From positions 3,961,278-4,025,277 of the forward strand of contig CM033110.1 in assembly GCA_019321725.1 (NCBI GenBank): a stretch of DNA of 64,000 nt, written 5' to 3'. This document shows, in pieces, positions 1 through 12,550 of this stretch (position 1 is its first letter; every line of letters begins with the position of its first letter). The notes under the pieces are model-generated. The model had not been told where the DNA came from, searched no databases, and worked only from the letters and a program-made list of their open reading frames with translations. The position numbers and the translations under genes are program-made. Source of the stretch: Paulownia fortunei. Taxonomy: Eukaryota; Streptophyta; Magnoliopsida; Lamiales; Paulowniaceae.

Positions 1-541
1 CTCATAGAGAATAGTGATGTCAATTATTATTTAAATAAAAAATATTCTTAGAACAAAGATTTATATTTCAAAAAATAAGACATTATTTTTAAAAAATTAC
101 AGTTTTTCCCTGATAGAGAATAGTGATGTCAATTATTATTTAAATAAAAAATATTCTTAGAAAAAAGATTTATATTTCAATAAATAGACATTATTTTTAG
201 AAAATTACAGTTCTGCCCTAATAGAGAATACTGATGTCAATTATTATTCAAATAAAAACTATTCTTAGAAAAAAGATTTTATTTCAAAAAATAAGACATT
301 ATGTTTAGAAAATTACAGTTTTGTCCTAACAGAGAATACTGATGTCAATTATTATTCAAATAAAAACTATTCTTAGAAAAAAGATTTTATATCAAAAAAT
401 AAGACATTATTTTTAGAAAATTACAGTTTTGCCCTGATAGAGAATAGTGATGTCAATTATTGTTTAAATAAAAAAGATTTTTAGAAAAAAGATTTATATT
501 TCAAAAAATAAGACATTATTTTTAGAAAATTCTTAAAGAAA
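1..541. repeat. Five tandem copies of a ~108-bp AT-rich repeat
   Basis: Five head-to-tail copies start at about 1, 110, 218, 326 and 434, a constant step of 108 bp. Each opens with a variant of AGAGAATAGTGATGTCAATT and ends with a variant of GAAAATTACAGTTTTGCCCT. Copies differ by a few percent, with AGTGATG versus ACTGATG variants shared by neighbours, as expected for local duplication. The array runs off the left edge of the window, so its full size is unknown. No coding capacity is seen. Confidence 0.93.
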
Positions 542-2261
542 ATACAATTAACTTTATATGTTTTTTCAAAAAATATCAGCACAGTATAAATAATGCGACC
601 GTTCAAACAATTACATTTGAAATCAAGCTTGACACATTAGAAGCTCAAAATCAACCTTGACAAAACTCTAGTTCAAGATAAGCCTTATTCGAGTTCTGTG
701 AGCCAATTCTACTCATCTTGCCGCTCTTGCTACTAGATAGGCTTAAATAAAAATTCAATTTCTCTCTCTCTTTATTTGCAACATTTAGTACATTACATTT
801 GTGAATGAATTGAGCAAACTTATGAGCTATCCAAGCCTACTCAAGTAATTCTCGCGTTTGAATTTATTCAGCTTCAGTCAACTCAAATAATTAGGCCAAC
901 TATCTTATCATTAACTTGCACACAAGTTGCTCTTATGATTGTACTTAATGTTGATTATTCTAGTTTTACTTTTAAAAATAATTCTAAATAGAATAAAAAA
1001 TTGAAGTTATAAGAAAATAATTTTAGTTAAGATGCTCATGAGTGTTAGTAGTACTCTCAAGCCATCCGTCTTATTTGGTCTTAATTTGTCATAATTATGG
1101 TATCTTGATTCATAGATTTAATAATTGAACTATTTTATTCGTAATCAGTTTTATAAGAATCTATACATAACTCATATATTGTCAAAACAATTAATTTTTC
1201 AATGTTTTTAACGAGTAATCTATGGAGAGTGTATTTTATGAAAAAAAAAAAATTTGGGACACATGTATTATTTTTTTATAATAAAAAAAGTGTGGGAAGA
1301 CATGTTCGTAGAAGTCCTCCACTGCTATAAAATATTTAGAATGAATTATAATTACTGACAAATCCATCACTACAGCTCCACCAAAATACCAAACTCAAGT
1401 CCTCCCAATAAAAATAACAAATTCATAGATTACAAGCATGTTTGGTTTGATTTTCAAGCTCATTTTTATATTTTTAACATTTTTAGGGTTGATAATATTT
1501 TAATTAATTTTTTCGTATAAAAATAAAAATATATTTGAATTTGGTATGTTTCTATGTCTATTATGTAGATTTGGAATATATAGTATTTTTTGTATGAAAA
1601 GACATGAAATTTTAGTAAGTTTGAAAATTAATTTGTTAAGTATATAAAAATACGTAAAATATTTAATAGTTTTGAAAATAAATTTTAAAAATAAAAATAA
1701 ATTATATTTTTAATAAAAATAAATAAAAACAAATACATTTTTAAAATTTTAAATAATAAAAAATAAAAAAAATACTTTTTGAAAATACGATTCCAAGTTT
1801 TTTGCAAATTCAAATTTATAACTTCCTTTTTGTGTATAATCATAGACCAAATCATCAATTAGGTAGCACCTTGGTGGTTCATGACACCTATATTACTGCT
1901 CATTGTTATGCCCATCTAATCTTACAACTACTCCAGTCACTCGATTAGCAAGCAGCCATTTTTTTTTTTCTTTGTCCTTGTCCCCGTTGTCCCCCCTCAA
2001 TTGCGCTGATTTTTCCAACCCTTCTGCATTACATATAATTTTAAACTAAAAGCCAAAAGCTTTTCAATCAACAATACACATGATTTATTATTACAATATA
2101 AAAAGTATGAACATCCACGCTTTTTTTGAATACTACTTACCGCGTATGACCCGACAAAGTCCCAAATAAACCATCGTTTTCCACGCAGTTTCCACATCCC
2201 AACAACTTCTTGAAAAATCATTGCCCCCTCTCTCAAAAAAAACCCTTCTTGTTCTCACTCC
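542..2261. other. Intergenic AT-rich DNA
   Basis: No open frame with recognisable protein similarity. A short CT run occurs near 762-775 and long A/T runs occur between 1470 and 1790. The last few hundred bases are presumably the promoter of the gene at 2329. Nothing else is identified. Confidence 0.6.
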
Positions 2262-2269
2262 TTTATATA
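2262..2269 (+). promoter_or_regulatory. Candidate TATA box
   Basis: TTTATATA lies 60 bp upstream of the ATG at 2329, after a pyrimidine-rich run. It fits a plant TATA box with a short 5' leader, though the transcription start is not shown by sequence alone. Confidence 0.55.
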
Positions 2270-2328
2270 CACCTGCAATAAGAGTTTAATTTGCTGACAA
2301 AATAGTTTTCCTCCGTCGGAACAAAAAT

Positions 2329-2718
2329 ATGAGCACTGCTGCTACTACTACTACAAACTACGACAAAATCAGCAAGAAATGCTGTGGAATAAAGGGTCTT
2401 CGGCTGAATCCCAGAAGATTTTCTGTGCAGAGGTTGCGCACCAATTTCTTGTATCTTTTCGGGCTTTTCAGGAGATGGAAAAATTCTTACAGGAATACTC
2501 TGAGACAGCTGAGAAGAAAACTGGCGAGAAGGAAAAGGAAGAAGAGGGGTTTCGTTGACAGAATCGAAGTGGGGTATGTGTATTCTTCTGCTGGGATAAG
2601 AACAATGGCGCACTCGAACTCGTTCTGCTCGGAAGCCATAGCAGATTGCCTCGAATTCATCAAGAGGAATTCTGTTTCAGTAGATGATGAGATAAAGCCT
2701 ATGCTCAAACAAGAATAG
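2329..2718 (+). CDS. Small basic plant protein of unknown function (129 aa)
   Basis: Single-exon frame of 129 codons ending in TAG, with an A-rich context before the ATG and a plausible TATA box 60 bp upstream. Codons and base composition stand out from the AT-rich flanks. The protein has a Thr/Ala-rich start, a strongly basic middle (residues 48-74, dominated by Arg and Lys, with RRKLARRKRKKR), and a C-terminal block SNSFCSEAIADCLEFIKRN (residues 96-114) that looks like a conserved amphipathic helix. An acidic tail follows. I believe this layout, a basic stretch followed by an SNSF..EAIADCLEFIKR block, recurs in small uncharacterised plant proteins, but I cannot name a family. The basic stretch could be a nuclear targeting or nucleic-acid/membrane contact region; that is inference. 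No signal peptide or membrane segment is evident. The frame is intact and looks like a live gene. Confidence 0.8.
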   Translation: MSTAATTTTNYDKISKKCCGIKGLRLNPRRFSVQRLRTNFLYLFGLFRRWKNSYRNTLRQLRRKLARRKRKKRGFVDRIEVGYVYSSAGIRTMAHSNSFCSEAIADCLEFIKRNSVSVDDEIKPMLKQE

Positions 2719-5700
2719 GAAGGTGAAAGTAGAAAAAAATTGTACTGTAAATAACTAGATATATACCAGTTAGTTTCTGTTCTTTTTTCTTTTTTTTTTT
2801 TTGGGTCTTTTTTTTCCCCTTCTTGTTTCTTGGTTTATTGGTTTTTCATTTTTCATTTTTGTCCTTGTACAGAATATCTAAGCAGCATGAATTGGAATGG
2901 TGGTTTTCCCTTATTTCCATGTTTTTGTGTTGTTCTTTTTTCCTTGGACAGAGTTCTGTTGTATTTTGTCGTGTGTCTCCTCCTGAGGTTTGGAGATGCC
3001 ACATTGACTTGATGGGTACACAAGAAAAAAAAATTATGAGAATTTGAATAGAGGGTTTTTTTTCTTTTTATTTCTTATTTTTCTTAATTAATCTTGTAAA
3101 TATATTGCTCTTAATTCATTCAAACTAATTAAATTATTAAAAAACTCTTAATTCATTTAAAATAATTAAATTATTAAAAAATGATAGTTGTCACCGCTTA
3201 CTTTCTTGTCTTATCTTAAATTTGTCACATATCGAATATGTTACAACTTATTTCTTATTTCAATGTTGCTCTAAATTCAATCAAAATAATTGAATTATAA
3301 GAAAACCATAGTTTTCACCGTTTACTTATGTGTCCTATCACACTTGCTTCCCGTGTCTTATATTAAACTTGTGATTATGTGTCCTATCACCAATTACTTT
3401 CGTGTCTTATATTAAACTTGTGATAGATCGACAACAACACAGTTAAATTGTAAGCTCTTTAAGTTTCGTGACAGTCCCTCGCTCCATGTGTTTGGGAATA
3501 AAAGTTGGCAACCGACTACAAGGAAAATATATTTTTCTACGTAGCCATACTAATTGATTGTTTCAATGTTTCAATTTCTTAGGAGGCCTCCAAATCTAAA
3601 TGGCCTATTGGGTGTGCACCACGTTTAAATTATAGTGTTTTTTCCTAATTTTTATAAACTTTTACTATTTTCAATTAGTATGAGACCAAACCCACACTGT
3701 TTCCGATTTCTCATCAAGATAAATATTAGTATTATACGTGGCATTCTATAAATATATAAATTATTTTTAAGTGAAGTATATTATTATTTTTAATTATCAA
3801 CCAATAATAAGTTTATAGTGATTGCCAATTTACATTAATCAATTATACACACACATACATACTAGACAAAATACCTACACTTTTGATAGATTTCGAACTC
3901 AATACTCAAAATCTTGATGTCTTAACTACAGTAAAAACTAATATTTGAATGGAGTTAATTGTTAGTATTTGTTTTAGGTTACACTTACATAGAGGGATTT
4001 GAAAGTTATGAAAATTAAATATTTTAGCATTAATAGCCAATCTGTTGTGATTATTTAGATAATTATGAGTTTATGAATTTTAAATCTTTTATCATTAATT
4101 TTAAGTTTTATTTTAATTTATTACTATAAATTTGAAATTCAACTGAAATCACTTAAAAACTTTTAATTTCAAATTATTTCTTCAAATTCGAATTCTTTAA
4201 TCAAAACACACCCATAATTAAATGTCTTGAATTATATATTATTTTGCATATTACCTTGTGTAATGGCAATCTTGGGAACTTCATAGTAGGTGTGAACTGT
4301 AAAGGTACTTTTAAGAAGATAGAAAAGATTAGCAAAATAAAAATGAAGATACAAAAGATTGTGAACCACCTAACCTGACCCCTATCATTTGACTAAAGAT
4401 AATTCAAAAGAAGATTAATTAAGAAAAAGATGGTGAGCCAATTAAGTAAAAACAATATGCATCAAGTTGAAAAACAACCTTAATCCTCCACATACATTTC
4501 ATATTTTTCAAATTTAGGAAAACAGTTCACTTGTCAAGTTGTCCTAAGTTGACAATAATCATCACTCCAATTCTTGAAACTTCACTATGAAAATCACTTT
4601 TTCTCTTTTCACGCAAATAGCATTTTTTTAAAAAAAAATAAAGTTTAAATAATAATAATAATAATGATGATCATGTGCATGAATTTACACTATAAACAAG
4701 TGAAAATAATGACCACATAAGTAAGGCAAAATTAAAAGGTTGTCATATTTGCACCATATAGATATAATACAATCATACTACACATTATGAGGTTTTTTTT
4801 CGACATTTCACGATATCAAAAAGTGTATTATAATCCAGTGATAAATCTATAAATACCATATCAATTCATACGAAATGGGCAAATTCAATAGTTTACAATC
4901 CCAACAAATGTGATTATATATGAGTTCTGACAACTCTATATTTGATTTGATCATCGGAGTTTGAGCCGAAAGCATCCCGACTTTTTCCTATTGTTGTCAT
5001 GTTATAGGTGAGACACATACTTCCCCAGATCAAACATTCCCTAAACATCTAACTTCAGACTTTCTCCAACTACAAAATTTATGCACTTCAAATAACAAAG
5101 TCCATGGCACCACGCAATTGCATTATGATCATTCAAACCTTTTTTTGTAGTTGGCAATCACAACTAATTACTTTTTGATATTTTTGTTACGGCTGGTCAT
5201 CTGATTCACATTTGGTAGGTCATAGATGGCCGGACGACAACTCAAAACTCTTTTAGTGCAAAATTTTCACTCTTTTTTTAGCTCTATTTTTGGCTGGTTA
5301 TAAAAGGATATGGATATGATGTAATATTTTTAAATATTTATGATGTTTTTTAAGGTACATAAAAATTGGTTAAATAGGATAAAATATGAACAAATTCCAT
5401 TCACTTTTTTTTTTTTATTTCAGCCAATGATTTCATTTAGGGTTTCTCACTCTTTGGCTTTCCTTTTGGAATCCATAGTGCTCATTTAAAATATTGTATG
5501 GGACACGAAAAAAAATATTAATTCCATTTTTATAAGATTTTAGACATACAATAAGCATGGCATATATGCCAATAAAATTAAAAAAAAAAACATGATAAAT
5601 GAATGTGAAGATTTTTCAATCCTATAGTTTTCTAACAAATAATTAGAGATTATTGTTTCAACTGTGGTCACATTATAAAAGGTGATTACTCGCGGGGCTT

Positions 5701-6959
5701 GGGATTTCTTACTTATATCTTTATATAATATTTCTTTCAGATTTATGGTTAACGAATTATAAAACTAATTCTTTTATTCCAAAATTTAGTGATAATGAAT
5801 TCCACATAAACAAAACCTTATATTGTTTTAAACTTTTTACATGTTTAAAGTGTTAATCATGCAACATTTATTAATATATTTTGCTAAAGTGAAAGTTAAA
5901 TAATGTCTCTTATATCCTTTTTGATGTGCTTCCAATAATGCGGCATTTATTATTGATTATTTGACAAAGTTTAGGTATGTGGAAGTCAAAATTAAAATTG
6001 AAAGTTGTGGGAATGCAGATATCTCGGGATGTGGCAATAAAGTTGTTGAACCATGAGGGCAATTTGGACATTATGTTCTAAATTTTAGGGGTCCATGCCC
6101 AATATTTCAAGTCTATAGCGTATTAATGCAAGTTTGCTTTTATAATAAATAATCTAACAAGAGTCAAAGCATCATCCTCTACAATCATTTTAGTCTCCGT
6201 TTGAATTGCAAAGTAATTTTCAATGATGAAAACACCAAAGAATATAATTTTTTTTTGCTTATTTCTTAAATGCAAGGCTAATGTATTGTAATTAAGATTT
6301 TAAGTATTTATCTTATTTCCTTATTTTCTCTCTATTCGAAAGTGTAAAGGAGAATAAAGGAATTATTTCTGAAATATCAATAAGGTCTTGTCCAAAATGT
6401 CAAAGTTGAGTTCCAGAAATTTATAAGCATAAAGCTTTGGGTTTAAGTCTCACTAGATTTATTTGAGCATGTTATCCCGTTATTCATCATAATTAATTGA
6501 TTATGAATGTTTTTATTGAATTAATTATTATTTGATATCTCGATGTAATCATATAATGATTATTTCTCTAAAAAAATTAAGAATTATATTCAAATTGTAC
6601 TTGACTATAATATCAAAATAGTTTATCATTATCCTTCATAGTGTGGTGGTACCTAATCTCATATATGAACAAATTTATTCCCTTCCCTCCTTCCTCATCC
6701 TCTTAGATTTGTAAGCTTTCCCTTCTCTTAAAAAAATAAAATTAAAAAATTAAAAAATAATATCAAAGTAGTTTATACAGACTAGGTCCAGTTATTTCAA
6801 ATATGTGTGCTTGATTAGAAGAGATGGATGCATTATAATTTATAGAGGCTCATAAGTTTGGAGTTTACGAGCTGCGTTGAGTTCTTAAGCAATTTCAATT
6901 AATGATGAATTTATAGGGACTTAATTATTGATCATGTTGCCTATAAATATCGCTATGCA
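2719..6959. other. 3' flank of the small gene and intergenic DNA
   Basis: A pyrimidine-rich 3' region (about 2770-2860) follows the small gene. Two tiny tandem duplications are visible: a 36-bp unit twice at 3109-3180, and a ~49-bp unit twice at 3328-3424 carrying GTGTCCTATCAC and CGTGTCTTATATTAAACTTG. An (AAT)n microsatellite lies near 4645-4665. I see no gene, RNA or recognisable transposon in the rest. Confidence 0.55.
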
Positions 6960-7818
6960 ATTAATATATATTGTTAGTGTCAAAAGAGTTGACATATGTG
7001 GTTGATGACTCTACACATTGGATAGGTGTTGCATATGGTATTCCACCACTGACGGAACAACAGTTTAATAATTAATTATTTAATGTGTGCAGATTTTTAT
7101 TATTTTAGGATGTTCGAGATACTTGTTGAAAGTATTCCATGTGATTTGGATTGAGGAAAAACTGGCTGATCTTAAAGCGATTTTAATTAGTTTGGATATG
7201 GAAAGAAAGGATCTTGAAGGATCATGAAGATAAAGAAACAAATCAAGAGATTGACTTATTTTGGTATATAACAATCAAAACTAACGAGAAGGGTATTCTG
7301 GATTGAAAAGTATTGTATATATTCAAGTCTCAAACTTGAAAAATCGAGTGGATGTACTAAATAGTGCCACAAGTGAATCAAGATTGAGCAAGCTTTACTC
7401 ATACATTCCTCGGAGAAGACGGTAAGGTTTTTAGAAGAAGAGTGCATCACTCATCTAAAAGAGTTTAGAGTTAGAGGGAGTCCAACAATACTGATTAAAG
7501 TCTTAGGAAACTCGCAGAAATAACTAATTAGTGAAATGTAAATAATATTTTTCAATTAAAGAGAGAGTCTTTAAGTTGTTTTAATTCGATATATTGTATT
7601 TTGTAAAATTGATATTAATTAGTAGATTGTTTCTTTATCTGACCATGGCCTCATGCATGTAGAATACCTTGTACTTGCATCACGTTAAAAGTCCTTTTGT
7701 CTATTTTATTTTTATTGTATATTTCAACTACATGTTGCAACATTGTTAACAACACTAATTGGTTGATATTACAATACTTTACATAACAATAAGGATTTTT
7801 AATTGAAAGTGGGCAACA
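6960..7818 (+). mobile_element. Probable 5' LTR of copia-1 (start not defined)
   Basis: The segment ends at GGGCAACA just before a degraded methionine-tRNA-type primer binding site (about 7819-7840, reading like TATCA..AGCATCAAGAG). It is followed by copia gag sequence. The last ~60 bp (7755-7818) resemble 41420-41474 on the far side of the element, as expected for an LTR pair. I could not find the left terminus; 6960 is only an estimate. Confidence 0.45.
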
Positions 7819-7924
7819 AATTCTATCAACTAGCATCAAGAGTAGGTCACTAAATTTTAATTAATGAGATTCCATTTTGTGCTTGTTGTAGATATAGATC
7901 GTAATTGAGAAGAAAGTTCAGTCT

Positions 7925-8376
7925 CACAATCCCCATTACTTGATGGATCAAATTACTCATATTGGAAGGCCAAGATGAAAACGTGTTATCAAATACCTAG
8001 ATGAATGTGTCTGGAAGTCTGTTTTGACAAGATGGGAGCATCCAACCAAAAATGAGAAAGAAGAAACAGTTCTTAAGCAAGAAAGAGAGTGGTCAAGGGC
8101 AAAGGATCAAATGGCTAATTTTAATTCAAAAGTACTAAATGCTATATTCAGTGTTGTGGATGAAAACTAGTTCAAATTGATCTCCACGTGTGAATCTACT
8201 AAAGAAGCGTGTGAAGTTTTGCAAGTTACCTACGAAGGAACTAAAACTATTAAAATGTCCAAACTACAGATTCTAGTTACCAAATTTGGAGACTTGAGAA
8301 TGCAAGAGAATGAAAATTGTTGAATTTAATGCGAAACTGTGCGACATAGCTAATGAAGCACATAAACTTGGCAAAA
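7925..8376 (+). pseudogene. copia-1 gag, N-terminal part (UBN2-type), broken
   Basis: Conceptual translation with frameshifts gives copia gag blocks: LDGSNYSYWKAKMK at the start, then WSRAKDQMANFNSKVLNAIF, then CESTKEACEVLQVTYEGTK-like and KMSKLQILVTKFGDLRMQE. These match the gag polypeptide of plant copia-type elements (UBN2 family). Several stops and frameshifts are present. The frame stops abruptly at 8376, where element A1 is inserted, and the next gag residues resume at 37294, so the two parts once formed one gene. Confidence 0.88.
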
Positions 8377-8381
8377 AGTAC

Positions 8382-9958
8382 TGATGAATATTTAAAAGTA
8401 TATAATTAACTAGTATTTATATAATTATTTTCACTTTGAAATTATCATTTTGTGTTTAAAAGTTTTATCTTCTTTTGTGCAGGTTTTAGAGAAATTGGCG
8501 TAACTTTTATTTTTGAAATAGTTTTGGGTTAATTATTAAGGTTGTGGATTGATAAGTCATTCATTTACAAGTTCATGTAAACTTTGGATCCCATACTAAA
8601 TGTGTAAGGATCAAAGAAGTTGAATTACAAGTGGTTGTACAAAATGAATCACCAAAAATTTGAATCAGAATTAAGCATAATCCTGACCTATTTTACCAAT
8701 TAGGTCATATCTCTTAAAATAAATTGATTTTGGACTAAAAATTTGGATATGCTATACAAAATAGGTTGATAAGAAATTTTTCTGAAGACAATATGGTGAG
8801 AAAATATGTCAAAATAGTCAATAAATATACTGCAGTGCGCTACTGATGTTGAATGATGACTCTTGAATATGATTTGGTAATTTGACTATATCTCATTCAT
8901 GGTACCCAAATCTGACAAATAATATATGAAAATGTATCTATAAACAAAGATCTACAACTTTTTTTCTTTACCCATCATTAAAAGTTGGTTGTGTCCAACC
9001 ATAAAATTCAATTAAATTGAGTAGTTGAAAATTTAGAGGATTTAGTGTAACAACTTATCAACTCTTGAAAACTAGCATATCACTTGATTGTTTAACTCCT
9101 CCATTATATTTCTGGCTTCTAGCATACTTCAATCATTATAAATAGGTCATGTATTAAGCTTGTAAGAGTGGAGGGATAGAGGGTTTCTTTAGGCTAAGTA
9201 TTCTAGTAGTACTTGAAGTTTTCTAGTAGTAATAGAAATATGTTCTCTAGTTTCTCTTCTATTTTTAGTCTTTCCTACTTTTATTATATCTTTCTAAATC
9301 TCATTTTGTTGATGAAAAAGGGTGAACCTCTTGATGGAGGAAGATGAATGATTATAAAGGTAGAAAATATTTAAGTGTGTTGTATTATTGTTTTAGTTTT
9401 TGATCTAAACCCTACTTGTTTTGTGGTGATTCTTGATTTATATATTACTAATGACACAACAAATAATTGGTTCATTTAGCTAGATGTTTGGTTTTACTAC
9501 ACCAACCGCTAACGTGAAATCTTTATTTTTTGTAGACAAAAGCATGCATAAATATTTGATTCCATAAACAATTGTTGACGTTAAGAGATAATTTACAAAT
9601 AGTAAGATAATATCATAATTACCTTATTGCATGAACTATTTGATAACATCTTTCCATTGGAACCTTCTTTATGTATGGATTCTAATAGTGACAATTAGAA
9701 GAGATAAAAAGAATACATAATCATTCATCTATCCAAAACTCAAGAGTGAATCCCTAATGTGCAGTACTTTTATTACTTTAGTTTTTTTAGTTATACCATA
9801 CATTATTTTTTTATATTCTAAACCACATAAAGCTTATTTTTTTAGAATTATAATCCTCAAATTTTTAAATAATTTTCCTGTGAATCGACCTCGAACTCAT
9901 GAGAAATTTATTACTTGACATAACCTGCACTTGGAATTGTAAACTTGAAATTGTAGCA
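8382..9958 (+). repeat. A1 5' LTR
   Basis: A 1577-bp LTR from TGATGAATATTTAAAAG to GAAATTGTAGCA. Its start matches 17713 onward and its remainder matches 35876-37288, which together form the 3' LTR. The inverted equivalent is seen in A2. Confidence 0.92.
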
Positions 9959-9964
9959 AGTTTT

Positions 9965-9982
9965 TGGCACCGTTGCCGGGGA
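9965..9982 (+). other. A1 primer binding site
   Basis: TGGCACCGTTGCCGGGGA lies a few bases after the 5' LTR. This sequence type is usual for Athila/Tat-group elements and is generally assigned to a tRNA-Asp 3' end; the tRNA assignment is from memory of the family. Confidence 0.8.
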
Positions 9983-10105
9983 AGATAGGGTAAGTTTTTA
10001 GGTTTGTAAATATTTCTCCTTTGTAAATATTGTGTTTATTTTCTTTATATTATATGGTTATATGGTATCATAGTCATAATTCTCGACATTTAGTTAGAAA
10101 TAATT

Positions 10106-11880
10106 TTGAAACTTTATTTGAAAATTTGTTTGAGTCACCTCCACACACTTCCACCATTGCTGAAAATGAAAGTATTCAGGATAAAACTGAGAATCAATAG
10201 GTACGTACCATGCGTTATTACTTGCAATCTCCTCGAAATTCTTCTCCTTGTTGTTTCATTTTTTCTCTCAATACAAATAACTTTCGATTCAAACTAGGTA
10301 TGATCCCTTTACTTCATAATTCCAATGGTTTAAAGTCTAAAAACTCTTACATCTAAAAGAATTTAATGAAGTATGTGCCACTTTTGATGATCAAACTTGT
10401 ACAAATGAGATTGTTAAGCTCAAATTATTTCCTTTTTCTTTAAAAGATAAAGCAAAAACTTAGCTTAATTCTTTTTAAACCTAGGTCAATTAACAGTTGA
10501 CAAGAAATGTAAGGTAAATGTTTGAAAAAATTCTTTCCAACTCATAAAACTAATGCTTTGGAAAGACAAATCTAAAATTTTTCTCAAAATTTTAATAAAC
10601 CTTTCTTTCAATGTTAGGAAAGTTTTAAGATTTGTTGAATTCATGCCCACATCTTGATTTTAAAAAATGTCACTTAATAAGTTTCTTTTATGAAGGTTTA
10701 ACTCTTGAAACAAAATAATTTATTGAAACAATGTGTAATTGTGAGTTTATTAATAAAGAACTTGATAAAGTCCTAGAATATCTAGACTATTTGATAGAAA
10801 ACTCTCAATCATAGCATATTATTAATTCTCCTAAAAGTTTTATTATATCTAATCTTGCTAATAGTAATAAAGAAAAATATTACCTTAGTTAAGAAGATGA
10901 TCTAAATGCTACGATTGCTAGTTTAACAAGAAAAGTTAAAGCCATGAAATTTTAAAAAGTAAAGAAAATCAAATTTGTGCAAGAGAAAGAAGTTTGTAGC
11001 AATTATGAACTTATGTGGCACTCCATCAATGAATCTCCAAATATTCTAGTACAAGTAAATTTCATGAACACATTCAAAAAGCCTTTTCATTTTCCATATT
11101 CTAAAACTTACAATCCACAATGGAGAAATTGTCTCAATTTTAGTTGGTGAGATGTTAACCGAGCCCAACCGCTATATTTACAAAAGCCACCAAACTTTTC
11201 TTCTTATCCAGCCATACATACAAAACTCGTTGAGGAGACTTTGCAAGTATTTATGCATGAATAAACAAACATCAATAATAAAATTTCATAAGCCATCAAT
11301 GAGATTAAAAACACATTTTCAACATTAGCTGTCTCTTTGTACACTCAGGGAAAAGGTAAGTTTTCTGCTCAATCTCAATCTAATCCTTCCACTTAGTATC
11401 ATATTTCTTCTTCAGGTAAAAATTTAGTCAAGGAGGCTAATTCGGTCACTACTCTTCAGAATGGAAAAATTATTCACAAGACTATTCATTCCAAGGAGAA
11501 AGTTTCTAATCCACCTTCAGAAATGAAGAGTGAAAATAGTCTTGATGATGAAGGTAAGTTTAATGAATGTGAGTTTGAAAATGATGAAACAAAAATACAA
11601 ACCTTTAGCTCATTTTCCTCAAAAATTGTAACCAACTCAAAAATTGAACTCAAATATTGAAATCTTTAAAAAATTTAAACAAATCAAGATTAATATTCCA
11701 TTTTGGAATGCAATAATGCTAGTTCCACCTTTTGCCAAATGTTTTTAAAATTTATTTACAATCAAAAGAAAACATCATGTACAAAAGAAGACATTTTTAA
11801 CTGAAAGAGTTAGTTTAATCATTCACAATTCACTCTACCCAAATACAAAGATCCAAGTTGTCCAACCATTTCATGTACCA
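10106..11880 (+). pseudogene. A1 gag remnant
   Basis: Multiply frameshifted gag of Ty3/gypsy type. It aligns along its length with the better preserved A2 copy (32206-33897, minus). Recognisable parts include the block around 10370-10560 (LKLFPFSLKDKAK-like) and the segment around 10990-11400 corresponding to the zinc-knuckle/linker region of A2. Stops and frameshifts are frequent, so no functional capsid protein is possible. Confidence 0.75.
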
Positions 11881-12550
11881 TAGGAAACATTAGAATAGGA
11901 CATGAAACACTATAATAGAGCGTGCTTTGTTTGGTCTTGGTGTTAGTGTAAATCTTCTACCTTTCTCAGTTTTTGACCAGTTAGGTTTGATAGAACTTAA
12001 AATAATTTCTGTTGTACTCCAACTACTTGACTATTCAATTAAAGTTCCAAACAGGTGGGCAGTAAGGGTCAGAGAAGGGCAATCACTCATTCTTAAAAGC
12101 AGGGTTCTTAAGACCAAAGAGTCGGGTGGAAAGGTAAAAAAGATTGAAAAAATAAGTCATTCACAACTACTGATGAAGGATTTCTCAAAAAGTCATCGAG
12201 ATAATTAAAATGGTATTTCCTTGTTCTTAGATCCTTTATCCTTATTTTAAATTCGTAGAATACATTGAATGTACAGAAATGACGATCGTGTAACTTTGAA
12301 ATTCAATTATGTTTTTTGTAGCAGTCCAACGGGTTAGTTTACTTTTGGTAGAAAATGTGTTGGTATAAATTGTTAAGATTTACTTTCCAGTGGATTTTAT
12401 TATTTTGGACATAGAGCCTATTGCACATACATATACACAGAATCCTATCATTTTAGGTTGTCATTTTCTTGCAACTTCAAATGCTTTGATCAATTGTAGG
12501 AATGGTATTTTGAAGTTATCGATTTGAAATATGACTTTGGAACTAAATGT
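11881..12550 (+). pseudogene. A1 aspartic protease region remnant
   Basis: Includes an open stretch with VSVNLLPFSVFDQLGL, matching the family's protease region in which D-LG precedes (S/N)VNLLPFSVY. The usual LLDLG is degraded to FGLGV here, so the catalytic aspartate is lost. A continuing reading past 12200 is frameshifted. Confidence 0.7.

Noticed and set aside
1..541. Possible CRISPR-like array
   Set aside because: Repeats are 108 bp head-to-tail without unique spacers, in a plant nuclear context.
2263..2708. Minus-strand open frames overlapping the small basic gene
   Set aside because: They are shadows of the plus-strand frame; their residues show no known motif and the plus frame has TATA, context and a conserved-looking block.
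2823..3047. Two overlapping hydrophobic plus-strand frames after the small gene
   Set aside because: They lie in a T-rich 3' region. The hydrophobicity follows from T-rich codons and there is no start context or similarity.
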